A DNA stretch of 64,000 nt from Liquorilactobacillus mali KCTC 3596 = DSM 20444 (GTDB lineage Bacteria > Bacillota > Bacilli > Lactobacillales > Lactobacillaceae): positions 1-64,000 of the forward strand of contig NZ_BACP01000056.1 in assembly GCF_000260415.1 (NCBI RefSeq), read 5' to 3'. Below are positions 16,697 to 26,666 of the stretch, one piece after another. A model generated the notes under the pieces. It worked only from the letters and a program-made list of their open reading frames with translations, ran no database searches and was not told where the DNA came from. How positions within the stretch are numbered: position 1 is the stretch's first letter; every line of letters begins with the position of its first letter. The position numbers and the translations under genes are program-made.

Positions 16697-18760
16697 TTAT
16701 TTTTTAAAGTCAAATTTCTCGATGACTTTTTTTAATGTGGTAGAAGATGCTTGCAGCTGAGCTACATGATTAGTAAATTCTTCCATTGATGCTTGTACTT
16801 CCTCTGAATTTGCTGAGACTTCCTCCGTGCCAGCTGAATTTTCTTCTGTGGAAGCAGCAATATTTTCCAAACTTGTCTGAACCTTATGTTGAATTTTTTC
16901 GATTTTTTGGCTAGCCTCCTCAACTTCTTTGATTCCAAAGATTAGTTCTTGATTTACATCGAAAACATTTTTGGACGATGTAATAGCTTGTTCAATTAAT
17001 TTGGTTTGTTTTTCTCCACCCTCAATAGAGTCATTCATTTTATTGGCAATCTCATCAGCATCATTGCGTATCTTCCCTAAAATATCACTAATTTCTTTAG
17101 TTGAAGTCTTACTCTGATCGGAAAGCTTCCTAATTTCTGTTGCAACAACTGCGAATCCCTTTCCAGCCTCGCCTGCACTTGCAGCTTCAATTGAAGCATT
17201 TAAAGCTAGTAAATTAGTTTGTTGTGTAATACCGCTGATAACAGATACGATCTTGTTAACGTTTTGAACTTGTTTATTCAAGTCCTTGATACTTTCGCCT
17301 AGTTCCTTTGTTTTAGCTAATTCGTCTTCCCAATTGTTGGCAACATGGTTGGAAAGTGTAAGGTTTTCCTGATTCATCTTACCAGAATTTTGTGAGTGCT
17401 TCATCATATTCTCAATTTTAATTCCTAAGTTATCAATAATAGTGGTTAAGGTTTCTAGTTGACCCACGCTATCAGAGGTTTCCTGTGCTTGTGAAGTAGT
17501 TACTTCAGCAACACCCGTAATGGCTTGTGCAACTTCTTCTGTTGCCTTGCTTGTTTGCTGTGACAAAGATAATAATGACTCAGACTTATCTGCAACTGTA
17601 ACACTTTCTTTTTGTACACTGTCAATTACCCTACCTACAGCATCGACCATTCTATTGTAATGAAAGGAGATTTGGTTAAACTCGTGTCCGTTTTCATCTG
17701 GTTTACTGAATCTATGTCCTAATTCTTTTGGGTGGAAGATAATTCTAAAGAAGTTCTTATTTTCACTAGAATAACTTATTTTTGTGAGTTTTCCTTTACT
17801 TGCAGCCTCAAAATGTTGGATATATATGGAAACAGTTTCTTTAATGAATTTCGAAGCATACAATGCATAAAATGATACGATAATTATTAATACGAGCATA
17901 GTAACAATTGAGATCATTAGTAAGGTATGCAATTCTGTTTGTAAGTCATTTTGATCTACAACAGAAAAGGACCATTCGTTCCCCTTTTTGTTATATACAA
18001 TTTGAGCGGTATCACTATTTTTAACTTTCAGAGTTCCTTGTTTTTGTTTTGCAGCTTTGAGCGCCTTAAACACTATATTCTTCGTGATACTTTTACCGCT
18101 GTTAAAAGTATATTTTTCCGATTTACCCTGTGAGGCAATTATTGTTCCGTTTTTAGATACTAATGTTACGCTACCTGTTCTTCCAATATTCAAGCCTGAA
18201 ATTGTCTTTTGGACACCAGAATATGATAGATCAATTCCTAAAACACCGACTATCTTTCCTTGATTGTTTTTCACGGCAATTGCGGCTGTAGTTAGCATTT
18301 TACCAGTTCCAGCATCCTTGTAGGGACTTGTCCAAAATACTTCTCCATCTTTCTGAATTGCTCCCTTATACCAAGGACGTTCACGTGGGTCAAATCCTGA
18401 AGGTAATTTAACAAAGGTAATCATTTCTCCATTAGTAGAGCCAAATTCAATTTGTTTCATTGCGACATTGCCTTTTTTTGCCATTTTTAATGCATAGCGA
18501 ACATCTTTAGAATTGTAATTTGTTTTTGTGAAAACGGAAGATGATGCTAGACTTTCTAGCTCTTGATTTATTGAGGTATGTAAATCGTTATTACTTGCAA
18601 CAAGAGTATTAACAGCACCTTTCTGACTGCTTTCATTACGTGTGGTCAACATGTTTTTCGTCGAAAGATATGAAAAAAGCATGATTAAAAGAGCAGTTGC
18701 AACAATGAACCATACTAACAAATTCCAGACAAACCTTCCCAAACTTTTTTTGCTTTTCAT
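16697..18760 (-). CDS. Methyl-accepting chemotaxis protein with dCache sensor domain
   Basis: A 687-residue transmembrane chemoreceptor that controls the CheA kinase. An N-terminal helix (about residues 13-35) is followed by an extracytoplasmic double-Cache domain of about 250 residues, a second helix near residue 285, a HAMP-like linker and a long signalling hairpin. The hairpin tip [20 protein letters not shown] and the following [20 protein letters not shown] are canonical. The sensor has [21 protein letters not shown] and GVLGIDLS, close to the amino-acid-binding dCache motif (R-x-W-Y ... D), so an amino acid ligand is plausible. The ATG at 18760 is preferred over a GTG four codons earlier because AAAAGGAG then has proper spacing. 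A sigma-28-type promoter lies upstream, implying expression with flagellar genes. Confidence 0.93.
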   Translation of the reverse strand: MKSKKSLGRFVWNLLVWFIVATALLIMLFSYLSTKNMLTTRNESSQKGAVNTLVASNNDLHTSINQELESLASSSVFTKTNYNSKDVRYALKMAKKGNVAMKQIEFGSTNGEMITFVKLPSGFDPRERPWYKGAIQKDGEVFWTSPYKDAGTGKMLTTAAIAVKNNQGKIVGVLGIDLSYSGVQKTISGLNIGRTGSVTLVSKNGTIIASQGKSEKYTFNSGKSITKNIVFKALKAAKQKQGTLKVKNSDTAQIVYNKKGNEWSFSVVDQNDLQTELHTLLMISIVTMLVLIIIVSFYALYASKFIKETVSIYIQHFEAASKGKLTKISYSSENKNFFRIIFHPKELGHRFSKPDENGHEFNQISFHYNRMVDAVGRVIDSVQKESVTVADKSESLLSLSQQTSKATEEVAQAITGVAEVTTSQAQETSDSVGQLETLTTIIDNLGIKIENMMKHSQNSGKMNQENLTLSNHVANNWEDELAKTKELGESIKDLNKQVQNVNKIVSVISGITQQTNLLALNASIEAASAGEAGKGFAVVATEIRKLSDQSKTSTKEISDILGKIRNDADEIANKMNDSIEGGEKQTKLIEQAITSSKNVFDVNQELIFGIKEVEEASQKIEKIQHKVQTSLENIAASTEENSAGTEEVSANSEEVQASMEEFTNHVAQLQASSTTLKKVIEKFDFKK

Positions 18761-18799
18761 CCAATTAAACACTCCTTTTCATTAAACGCCTATAAATCT

Positions 18800-18826
18800 T
18801 TATCGGGTTCTTTTTCTGAAAATTAA
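18800..18826 (-). promoter_or_regulatory. Sigma-28 (SigD/FliA) type promoter for the chemoreceptor
   Basis: On the minus strand TTAA, 15 bases, then CCCGATAA, against the consensus TAAA-N15-GCCGATAA (one mismatch in each box). It lies 40 bases upstream of the receptor start. The rest of 18827-19041 shows nothing else. Confidence 0.6.
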
Positions 18827-19038
18827 GGGATAGTATGTATAAATTTGAAATTCGACTTCGTTTGTGATGGAAAATGTCAATGTAAGCCACCATTTTTTAT
18901 AGATGTTTCAAATGAAAAAGCGAAAATTACAATTAGGAAAAATGTTGATGTAGAGTAGTAGATAACGTGTGAAAAGATGATTTAAAAATTATTTTTTCTG
19001 TTCAACAGTGCAAAGCTGAACTGAGAACAAATGATAAC

Positions 19039-19047
19039 TGGTATAAT
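19039..19047 (+). promoter_or_regulatory. Extended -10 promoter
   Basis: TGGTATAAT is an extended -10 element with a perfect TATAAT, 67 bases before the DUF3290 start. The -35 region is weak. Confidence 0.45.
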
Positions 19048-19113
19048 TAATGGTGAGTTGAAGTTAAAGTATGATACCGTAAAGGCATTAATACGTGAAA
19101 GGGAAAATCTGCA

Positions 19114-19566
19114 ATGAATTTTTATTCTTATGATTACTTAGTTCAACAAAATAGTCAGCAAAACATTTTTTATCTTAGCAGTGTTGTAGTTGTAGCAATC
19201 GTTGCTATCGTGATGGGAGCTCTTTGGTGGAGGCAGCGCACAGAATTAAAATATCGTGATTTATTTGTTATAATGATGCTTTTGCTGTTTCTAGTCATTG
19301 GAAGTCAGGTGAATGAGTGGCAGAATGTAAAAAATGAGTATAATCAGAAATCACAGGTAATTCGAGTTATTCAAAGTGCTGCTAGGGAAAAACATGTAAA
19401 AAAAGAGCAAGTTTGGGCAAATACAACTAATATTACAAACGGGATGTTGATTAAAGTTAAACAGCATTTTTATAAAGTAGAAGTAAGTGATGATAGTAAT
19501 AGTTTTACTCTATCCAAGTCAGTTCTAATCAATCGTACAATTCATTACGTGAGGGTGAAAAATTAA
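19114..19566 (+). CDS. DUF3290 family membrane protein
   Basis: A 150-residue protein with two membrane helices near the N-terminus (about residues 20-40 and 47-63) and a soluble C-terminal domain. Order, length and partner match the DUF3290 family, which is regularly found directly before a DUF421 (YetF-type) gene in lactobacilli; here the gap is one base. The biochemical role is unknown. AAAGGG precedes the ATG. Confidence 0.8.
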   Translation: MNFYSYDYLVQQNSQQNIFYLSSVVVVAIVAIVMGALWWRQRTELKYRDLFVIMMLLLFLVIGSQVNEWQNVKNEYNQKSQVIRVIQSAAREKHVKKEQVWANTTNITNGMLIKVKQHFYKVEVSDDSNSFTLSKSVLINRTIHYVRVKN

Positions 19567-19567
19567 A

Positions 19568-20221
19568 ATGTTATCTTATACAGATGTGACAATTAAATTA
19601 GCAATAGGATTGCTGACGATTATCTTACAAATCAATTTGTCTGGAAAAAGTAATTTAGCTCCCATTAATGCCCTTGATCAGATGCAGAATTACGTTTTAG
19701 GTGGAATTGTAGGGGGTATGATTTACAATGAAGGCGTTACTGTGCTGCAATATATTTTGGTCTTACTGATATGGACATTGTTGGTAGCAATTCTTAGATT
19801 TATTACGAAGCACAATAAGTATATGAAGTGGTTAATTGACGGCAAACCACAGACTTTGATTAAAAATGGTAAATTGATTGTTGCTACTGCATTGAAAAAT
19901 GGAATGAGTGCCAATGATTTAACATTTCGCTTGCGTACAGAAGGAATTTCAGATATTAAACAAGTAAAGTCTGCAGTACTTGAGCAAAATGGACAATTGA
20001 CAATTACGCAACGTGGCGATGAAGCAATTAAGTATCCGCTGATTTTGGATGGCCAAATAAATGAAACAATACTAGAGGAAACTGGGCATGATCTTGATTG
20101 GCTCGAAAAGAAACTAGCTGCTAAAAATTTAGAGGTCAAAGATGTTTATTTAGGCACCTATGTTGATAAAGAATTAAATATTTTTACATACACTGAGCCT
20201 AAAATTTCCAAGCAGAGCTAA
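19568..20221 (+). CDS. DUF421 (YetF-type) membrane protein
   Basis: A 217-residue protein with three N-terminal membrane helices and a C-terminal cytoplasmic domain of the DUF421 fold. Typical family text is seen in VLGGIVGGMIYN, LIDGKPQTLIKNGKL and MSANDLTFRLRTEGISDI. It almost certainly forms a unit with the preceding DUF3290 protein. Function is not established; YetF-like proteins have been linked to envelope and spore processes in bacilli. Confidence 0.85.
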   Translation: MLSYTDVTIKLAIGLLTIILQINLSGKSNLAPINALDQMQNYVLGGIVGGMIYNEGVTVLQYILVLLIWTLLVAILRFITKHNKYMKWLIDGKPQTLIKNGKLIVATALKNGMSANDLTFRLRTEGISDIKQVKSAVLEQNGQLTITQRGDEAIKYPLILDGQINETILEETGHDLDWLEKKLAAKNLEVKDVYLGTYVDKELNIFTYTEPKISKQS

Positions 20222-20281
20222 TGAATTATCTTCAGCTTATTTTATTGGATAGGACATAAGAAGTTTGAATAGAAAGGCTGA

Positions 20282-21196
20282 TTATTGAATAATGATTTCG
20301 GTTCCTAATTCATTAGCAATGAATTCTAATAATTCTTTTTGTTCATTTGTAAAATAATGGTTACGCCGATAGGCAATACTTGCAATCAACTGCGGTTGTA
20401 GTTCGTCTAGCAGGGGAATACTTACGATATTAGGATAATTGTTTTGTGCGACTTCAGAAAGTATTGTGATGCCAATATTTTGTGAAACCATATTCATTAG
20501 AAAGCTTACGTTATTGGTTTCGAGAACTTCATGCAGTTGTAATTTATTTGTTTTAGATAGAATCTGTGCGACTTTTAAATGAACAAAGTTTTGATTTAAT
20601 AATATGAAGTTTTCATCCTTTAGCTCAGAAAAGTGGACACCTTTTTTCTGTGCTAAAGGGTGTTTTTTTGATACGAAGATGTGAAAATTACTTGCAGCAA
20701 AGTCTTGAATAATTAAGTCGTTTTGTGTAGTCTCAGTGAATTCCTCAGTATTTAATGAACCAATCAAAGCAGCATCAATTTTGCCATTTTTTAGAGATCT
20801 TCTGAGGCTGTTAGATCCTGATTCGTAAATTTTGATATGATTCAGTAATCCCTTGTTATTTAGTTTTTCAGCTATTTTATAAAAATATGTATTTTCGATG
20901 ATGGAAGCTAATCCTAGGTTGAAATTTTTGGCAGTGAGACGTTTGATTTCTTTTTGGGCGGTTTCAAACTCATTAATAATTGTAATTGAATGGCGGAAAA
21001 GCTGCTCCCCAGCAGGTGTGATAATAAGTTCTTTACGTGATGATTCGCGGATCATCAGCTTTGCATCAAACAGTATTTCTAATCGTTTAATGGAATTACT
21101 GATAGCAGGCTGACTAACATTATAGAACTTGGCAACTTTTGAGAAGTTTTTTAGTATATACAGTTTTCTAAAATACTGGATATCTTGGAAGTTCAT
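20282..21196 (-). CDS. LysR-family transcriptional regulator
   Basis: A 304-residue LysR regulator. The N-terminal winged helix-turn-helix is clear (FSKVAKFYNVSQPAISNSIK), followed by a linker helix and the two-lobed effector-binding domain ending near residue 295. The start at 21196 (MNFQDIQYFRK) is chosen because AAAAAGGAG lies ten bases upstream; an in-frame codon at 21223 is unsupported. It is divergent from the D-lactate dehydrogenase gene, the classical layout for a LysR regulator and its target, so it likely senses lactate, pyruvate or a related redox signal. A 15-base dyad with T-N11-A form lies between the genes. Confidence 0.9.
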   Translation of the reverse strand: MNFQDIQYFRKLYILKNFSKVAKFYNVSQPAISNSIKRLEILFDAKLMIRESSRKELIITPAGEQLFRHSITIINEFETAQKEIKRLTAKNFNLGLASIIENTYFYKIAEKLNNKGLLNHIKIYESGSNSLRRSLKNGKIDAALIGSLNTEEFTETTQNDLIIQDFAASNFHIFVSKKHPLAQKKGVHFSELKDENFILLNQNFVHLKVAQILSKTNKLQLHEVLETNNVSFLMNMVSQNIGITILSEVAQNNYPNIVSIPLLDELQPQLIASIAYRRNHYFTNEQKELLEFIANELGTEIIIQ

Positions 21197-21216
21197 ATGA
21201 GTATTGCTCCTTTTTA

Positions 21217-21231
21217 ATAACATATAGTTAT
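21217..21231. promoter_or_regulatory. Candidate LysR-type operator
   Basis: ATAAC-ATATA-GTTAT is a perfect 5-base dyad with the T-N11-A form expected of a LysR box. It lies 21 bases upstream of the LysR start in the divergent control region. Confidence 0.45.
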
Positions 21232-21346
21232 AGTATTTGTTAAATTTGATTATACACTTACTTATAATATATCCTATAAGATGTTTTTTACACAGATATT
21301 AAAATATAGGTATTTAGTACAAATTTTGTTTGATAAGGGAGAAAAA

Positions 21347-23029
21347 ATGTCAACAGTTGAAGAATTAAACGCAGTTGTCGGGAAAAAACATGTTATTACA
21401 AATAAAGCTAAGTCACTACGTTTTCGAAAGGGATATCGTTCTGGCAAAGGGGATGCATTGGCCGTCGTCTTTCCGGCTAATCTTGTGGAACTTTGGCAAG
21501 TACTAAAGATATTGCATCGACATGATATCATCATCATTATGCAGGCTTCCAATACAAGCTTAACAGAAGGATCTATACCCGCAGATGGATATGATCGTGA
21601 AGTTGCTGTTGTAAGTGGACATCGAATTAAGGACTTACAGCTAATTAATCATGGAAAGCAAGTGTTAGCATTTCCTGGGACAACATTATTTAAATTGGAA
21701 AATGCTTTGAAACCAATTAATCGTGAACCGCATTCAGTGATTGGTTCATCGACTTTAGGTGCTTCTGTAGTTGGGGGAGTCAGCAATAATTCTGGCGGCG
21801 CATTAATCCGTCGCGGACCTGCCTATACAGAATTGTCACTGTATGCAAGAATCGATGAGAATGATGAACTTCATTTAGTCAATCATTTGGGGGTTGATTT
21901 AGGAACGACACCAGAAGAAATTCTGACTAATTTAGAGCGGCGTAATTTTGATGTTGATAATGTAAAGAAGGCCGAGCATTATGGCCATATTCCAAATTAT
22001 CAAGCACGTGTACGTGATGTTGAGGCTGACACACCAGCACGTTATAATGCTGATCCGCATCAATTGTATGAAGTCTCAGGCTCTGCAGGTAAGGTTGCTA
22101 CCTTTGCAGTGCGGCTTGATACCTTCCCAAAAGATGGTGAATCACAAGTCTTTTACATTGGGACAAACCATCCTAGTGTATTAGAGGATCTCCGACGTCA
22201 TATCATGAAGAATTTTGAAAATTTGCCTGTTTCAGGAGAATACATGCACAGTGAAGCGTATACTTTGGCAAAAAAGTATGGTAAAGATTCACTGATTGTT
22301 ATTGATAGATTGGGAACAGATTTCCTACCATATTTGTTCTCTTTAAAGGCAACAGCTGAAAGAATATTGGGACATTTTCATTTTATTAAACCATATCTAC
22401 CGGATAGAGTTCTGCAAAAACTTGGAATGTTATTTCCGAATCAGTTGCCGAAACGCTTAGAAGAGTTCCATGAAAAATATGAGCATTATCTTATCTTAAA
22501 AATGGAAGGTGCTGGTATCCAAGAGGCACGTGAATATTTAAAAGATTACTTTCAAACAGCTGAAGGGGACTATTTTGAAGCAACTCCTAAGGAAACGAAG
22601 AGGGCTGAGCTTCATCGCTATGTAACAGCGGGAATCGCAATCCGTTATCAAGAAGTCTTTCAAGATACAATTACTGACATTTTGCCTATCGATGTTGCAT
22701 TGAGACGTAATGAGTATGATTGGTTTGAAAAATTGCCAAAGGAAATTGAAGACAAGATTGAACATAAATTATATTATGGGCATTTTTTGGATCATGTTAT
22801 GCATCAAGACTATATTCTAAAATCTGGTGTGGATCCGCATGAATTAAAGGAAGAAATGTTGAAATTATTGGATAAACGTGGTGCAATTTATCCTGCAGAA
22901 CATAACGTTGGACATTTATACAAGGCAGCGCCAGCATTGGTTGCGCATTATAAGAGGAACGATCCGACAAATAGCTTTAACCCTGGAGTTGGTAAGACAA
23001 CAACACACAAATATTGGGGTGAGTATTAA
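21347..23029 (+). CDS. dld: Quinone-dependent D-lactate dehydrogenase (FAD)
   Basis: A 560-residue peripheral membrane flavoenzyme that oxidises D-lactate to pyruvate and passes electrons to quinone. The N-terminal FAD-binding domain shows NTSLTEGSIPADGYDRE, VIGSSTLGASVVGGVSNNSGG and an ALIRRGPAYTEL segment; the C-terminal membrane-binding and cap domains follow, ending PAEHNVGHLYKAAP and NPGVGKTTTHKYW. This layout matches E. coli Dld rather than the NAD-dependent enzyme. The ATG at 21347 has AAGGGAGA six bases upstream. In a lactic acid bacterium this implies use of lactate when quinone and an oxidase are available. Its divergent LysR regulator probably controls it. Confidence 0.93.
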   Translation: MSTVEELNAVVGKKHVITNKAKSLRFRKGYRSGKGDALAVVFPANLVELWQVLKILHRHDIIIIMQASNTSLTEGSIPADGYDREVAVVSGHRIKDLQLINHGKQVLAFPGTTLFKLENALKPINREPHSVIGSSTLGASVVGGVSNNSGGALIRRGPAYTELSLYARIDENDELHLVNHLGVDLGTTPEEILTNLERRNFDVDNVKKAEHYGHIPNYQARVRDVEADTPARYNADPHQLYEVSGSAGKVATFAVRLDTFPKDGESQVFYIGTNHPSVLEDLRRHIMKNFENLPVSGEYMHSEAYTLAKKYGKDSLIVIDRLGTDFLPYLFSLKATAERILGHFHFIKPYLPDRVLQKLGMLFPNQLPKRLEEFHEKYEHYLILKMEGAGIQEAREYLKDYFQTAEGDYFEATPKETKRAELHRYVTAGIAIRYQEVFQDTITDILPIDVALRRNEYDWFEKLPKEIEDKIEHKLYYGHFLDHVMHQDYILKSGVDPHELKEEMLKLLDKRGAIYPAEHNVGHLYKAAPALVAHYKRNDPTNSFNPGVGKTTTHKYWGEY

Positions 23030-23152
23030 AAAAGTTACAATCAAATTATAAATTTGAGCTGGGTTAAAAGTTAGATTTGAGATGTAGTTTATAGTTTACT
23101 ATAATTAAGAATTGAAGTTGTGATAATAATAAAACTATATGTCAGTTAGGTT

Positions 23153-24403
23153 GTGTATCGCGTGAATGACTTTTTAAAAAAAGACAATTTTGTTCTTTTA
23201 TTCTCTACAATTATGCTTGGAATCATAGTCGGAATTAGTTCGTTATTGCTGAGCCTTTTACTAGACGGAGTTGAAAGATTATTTCTTAGCTTTCAGGAAA
23301 GTGCAGGAAATCCGGCATCATTAGAGATACTTCCAGTGCATCGATTTTTATCTGTTTTTATTGGGGCAATAGTTGCGGCAGTTATTTGGTGGATTATTAG
23401 GACAAGAGTCAAAAAGCCAGTGACCATCACCAAAGGGCTAGCGGGTGAGAAAATGCCTCCTGTACAAACTGCAATACATGTAATGACTCAGATTTTTTAT
23501 GTGGGGACAGGTGGCTCAGTTGGGCGAGAACTCGCACCGCGTGAAGCTGGTGCAATGCTCGCACAATGCTGGAATGGCCTATTGCATAGATTGCGGCTTG
23601 ACTTATCTGAAGATGACAGCAAATTATTAATTGCCGCTGCCGCTGGTGCAGGATTTGCAGGCATTTATAGTGCTCCTTTCACAGGAATGCTTTTTTGTGT
23701 AGAGATATTGCTTAAAAAGGTAACTAAAAAAGCGATTGTAGTAAGTTTAATCATGTCCTCAATTGCAATGCTTATTGGTACAGCTGTAAAGGGCTTTGGT
23801 CCATATTATTTAGTTGGTAACCAACAATTTTCGCTTGCTTTTTTAATATTTGTGTTCTTTGTTGCACCTCTTTGTGGGATACTGGGTGCAATTTTTCGTA
23901 GGAGTTTCAAATGGGCTGGAAAGTTTCAGGCAAAAGGAAATTGTATTTTATGGCAATTACCGTTGATGGGATTAGTAACAGGAATAGCAGCATTATCATT
24001 TCCTCAGATTATGGGAAATGGGCGGGCGCTGGCACAATTATCCATCGACACCTTTAATCAACAAATGATCTGGTTATTGCTCGTTGGGGCCTTGGCAAAG
24101 GCGATTATTACAGTGTTCACTATTCGAGCAGGTGCTTCTGGTGGAACGTTAACTCCTTCAATTGCACTTGGTGCAGTAATTGGAACTGTTTTAGGAATAA
24201 TCTTTCATTCTTTTTTTATTGCTATTCCGATTTGGCAATGCTCGTTATTAGGAGCATGCACGCTATTGGCGGCTTCACAACAAGCACCTCTGATGGCTTT
24301 GATGATGATCATCGAGATCAGTCATCTGAATTATTCTGCTTTTTTACCTCTTGGAATTGGTGTTGCGCTGGCAATAGCGGCTTCAAAATTAATTCCAGAA
24401 TAA
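23153..24403 (+). CDS. ClC-family chloride channel/antiporter
   Basis: A 416-residue polytopic membrane protein of the voltage-gated chloride channel superfamily. Family motifs are visible: GTGGSVGRELAPREAGA (variant of GREGP), GFAGIYSAPFTGMLF and RAGASGGTLTPSIALGA. There are no C-terminal CBS domains. It may exchange chloride or fluoride for protons and help in acid stress. The start is GTG at 23153 (another GTG at 23162), with only a weak ribosome site; the upstream boundary is uncertain. A hairpin terminator follows at 24462. Confidence 0.88.
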   Translation: MYRVNDFLKKDNFVLLFSTIMLGIIVGISSLLLSLLLDGVERLFLSFQESAGNPASLEILPVHRFLSVFIGAIVAAVIWWIIRTRVKKPVTITKGLAGEKMPPVQTAIHVMTQIFYVGTGGSVGRELAPREAGAMLAQCWNGLLHRLRLDLSEDDSKLLIAAAAGAGFAGIYSAPFTGMLFCVEILLKKVTKKAIVVSLIMSSIAMLIGTAVKGFGPYYLVGNQQFSLAFLIFVFFVAPLCGILGAIFRRSFKWAGKFQAKGNCILWQLPLMGLVTGIAALSFPQIMGNGRALAQLSIDTFNQQMIWLLLVGALAKAIITVFTIRAGASGGTLTPSIALGAVIGTVLGIIFHSFFIAIPIWQCSLLGACTLLAASQQAPLMALMMIIEISHLNYSAFLPLGIGVALAIAASKLIPE

Positions 24404-24461
24404 TTAAATTAACAAATTGAGATGTCTTGGAAACTATATGATGGTTTATTATGAAATAAAC

Positions 24462-24503
24462 AGAGGGACTGGATCAAGAATTAACTTTTGATCCAGTCCC
24501 TCT
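24462..24503. terminator. Bidirectional terminator
   Basis: AGAGGGACTGGATCAA and TTGATCCAGTCCCTCT with loop GAATTAACTT; convergent position between the ClC gene and the Ldh2-type gene. Member of the recurrent hairpin family. Confidence 0.85.
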
Positions 24504-24624
24504 TACTCATTTAGTGTGTATAAAAATAACAGGATGGTACTTTTTTGCACTAAAAACATATACAGATATAAATAATAACTTAAACCACTGTATACGACTA
24601 GCAAATGACTGTACCTTTATTAAA

Positions 24625-25713
24625 TTATGATAAATATTCATTGAAAGCAACACCTAGACGTGTTGCGATTGATTTAATTTCAGAAATTGTAACATCATCA
24701 ATATTGATTCCATTTTCTTTTGCATCAAGGTAACTAAGTTGTTCTTTATCACCATGAACATAGATTGTACGACCGGCAACAGCAGGCAATTCGCGGATTT
24801 CTTGCAGATAATCAGAAAAGCGGGCAATAATCGCTTCTTTATTGCCAAAAATGTCTGGATCAATTGCAATGAAACTTTGACATGGGCCAACTTCAGGATT
24901 GCTGCCATCAATTTCAGATGAGATGTCGCCTTGTGAAAGAATCGAGGTGAATATTTCTACTATTATACCTAAACCAAATCCCTTATGACCACCTGTCAGT
25001 TCAGAAACTCCACCGAGTGGGGTCAAGCCAACATTTGATTTTGGAACACGGAGTAAGTCTAAATCCTGATCATTGGTATGATCATATATGGGGTCGATCC
25101 CATCTTTGGCTACCCAAAATTCGGGGAAATCTTTTCCTAATTTACGATAGACTTCAATTTTACCTTGCGGAACTGTAGTGGTGGCAAAATCAAGTATGAA
25201 GTTATGCGGCTGAGCGGGCATTGCAAATCCAATTGGATTAGTTCCTACAAATGGCTGGGTTGAATTGGTCGGCACCATTCCAGGACGAGAATTTGTCGAA
25301 GACATTCCGATTAATCCTTGTTCTGCAGCCATATTTGCATAGAAACCGGCTATTCCATAATGGCTTGATTTCTTTGTAGTGACAATGCCCACTCCATGTT
25401 CTTTGGCTTTTTTGATTGCAAGGTTCATGCTGTAGATCCCATTTAATTGACCAATTCCAAAATGAGCGTCAATGACAGCACTAACAGTAGTTTCCTTTAC
25501 AATTTCAGGAGTACTATTGATTTTAATCTTACCGTTTTGAATGAATTTATCGTACATGGTCATGCGCTGAACTCCATGTGACTCAATTCCATGCATATCA
25601 GTATAAATCAATGTATGAGCAATTTTTTTGCTGTCAGCAGATGAAAAACCGTAAGCTTTGTAGATTTTAACGACGAGTTGAAGCATTTTTTCACTATCAT
25701 ATTTCTTAATCAC
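24625..25713 (-). CDS. Malate/L-lactate/ureidoglycolate dehydrogenase family (Ldh2)
   Basis: A 362-residue NAD(P)-dependent 2-hydroxyacid oxidoreductase of the Ldh2 fold. Diagnostic segments are DMHGIESHGVQRM, TTKKSSHYGIAGFYA (catalytic His), TNSRPGMVPTNSTQPFVGTN and FATTTVPQGKIEV. The true substrate (malate, lactate, ureidoglycolate or a sulfo-analogue) cannot be read from the sequence; no allantoin genes are nearby. The start GTG at 25713 has GGAAGGG eight bases upstream; the open frame to 25770 lacks a ribosome site. It is monocistronic. The region 25714-26054 is AT-rich and holds only divergent promoters that I cannot define. Confidence 0.87.
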   Translation of the reverse strand: MIKKYDSEKMLQLVVKIYKAYGFSSADSKKIAHTLIYTDMHGIESHGVQRMTMYDKFIQNGKIKINSTPEIVKETTVSAVIDAHFGIGQLNGIYSMNLAIKKAKEHGVGIVTTKKSSHYGIAGFYANMAAEQGLIGMSSTNSRPGMVPTNSTQPFVGTNPIGFAMPAQPHNFILDFATTTVPQGKIEVYRKLGKDFPEFWVAKDGIDPIYDHTNDQDLDLLRVPKSNVGLTPLGGVSELTGGHKGFGLGIIVEIFTSILSQGDISSEIDGSNPEVGPCQSFIAIDPDIFGNKEAIIARFSDYLQEIRELPAVAGRTIYVHGDKEQLSYLDAKENGINIDDVTISEIKSIATRLGVAFNEYLS

Positions 25714-26054
25714 ATTAATCACCCTTCCATTTTTAGGAGAATTACAACGACATTTTAGCATAAAAAACATATATCTAAAGTAAGTATTGATGAAATTAAT
25801 TGGGATTTTCTATGATTATCAAATGGAAATTCATGTAAAATTTAAAAAAGTTTTATATAATTTATAGTTTAAATTAGCTCTAAATAATTAATGGATATAG
25901 ATTTGGCTATGAATGTGTTAATATGAGCAAATATATAATATTTTTCTTTTTAATATATTTATATTCCCAATATTAGGAGCTTATATTACATAATTAATTT
26001 GACAAATAATTCACAAATAGTATGATAATTAACTGTAAGAAGGGGGAAGAATTA

Positions 26055-26594
26055 ATGTTAAATTTATCAAAACCAAAGATACCTTTTAAAACAATTGTTT
26101 GGAAGAGTATATGGTATGGTTTTATAGCTGGTATGATTTCAGGAATGGTCAAAATTGGATGGGAGAATATTTTGCCTCCCCGTACTTTGGCTAGAAATGC
26201 CACAAATCCACCACAGCACTTATTAGAACAATTCGGAATGTCTTCAAAAGCTGTTCATGCGTTTGTTTATTATTCTACGGATCAAAAAGTATATTTTGTT
26301 GCACTGATTATTCATTTTGCATTTTCAATTGTTTTTGCGGCATTATTCATTTTCTTGGCACAATATTGGAAGAAAACAACATTATGGCAGGGCGCTGCAT
26401 ATGGTATTGTGATTTGGATCGCATTCCATATAATTATTATGCCAGCAATGGGAACTGTGCCAGCACCTTGGAACCAACCATTCGATGAACATTTTTCAGA
26501 ATTTTTCGGACATATTGTTTGGGCATGGTCGATTTATGCAGTTGCAGTTTGCCTAGCAAAAAACGAAAAGAAAAATAAATTGGAAAATTTATAA
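26055..26594 (+). CDS. YagU-like DUF1440 membrane protein
   Basis: A 179-residue inner-membrane protein with four predicted helices. It matches the YagU/DUF1440 family (YGFIAGMISGMVKIGWENIL, PPRTLARNATNPPQHLLEQF, MGTVPAPWNQPFDEHFSEF). YagU has been linked to acid resistance in E. coli. The start at 26055 is set by AGGGGGAAGA six bases upstream rather than the earlier in-frame ATG at 26022. Confidence 0.85.
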   Translation: MLNLSKPKIPFKTIVWKSIWYGFIAGMISGMVKIGWENILPPRTLARNATNPPQHLLEQFGMSSKAVHAFVYYSTDQKVYFVALIIHFAFSIVFAALFIFLAQYWKKTTLWQGAAYGIVIWIAFHIIIMPAMGTVPAPWNQPFDEHFSEFFGHIVWAWSIYAVAVCLAKNEKKNKLENL

Positions 26595-26626
26595 TTTTTG
26601 GTAGACCGCTATTATTAAAACTTACG

Positions 26627-26666
26627 AGAGTTGCGACGAAAGTAGGGTGTTGCTGCTCTTTTTTTA
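26627..26666 (+). terminator. Terminator hairpin
   Basis: AGAGTTGCGAC pairs with GTTGCTGCTCT, one mismatch and two G-T pairs, followed by seven T. A second small hairpin (GAATAAAG/CTTTATTC, 26802-26828) lies further on; its role is unknown. Confidence 0.6.

Noticed and set aside
24654-24911. Second ORF inside the Ldh2 gene
   Set aside because: Out-of-frame shadow with no ribosome site and no family features.
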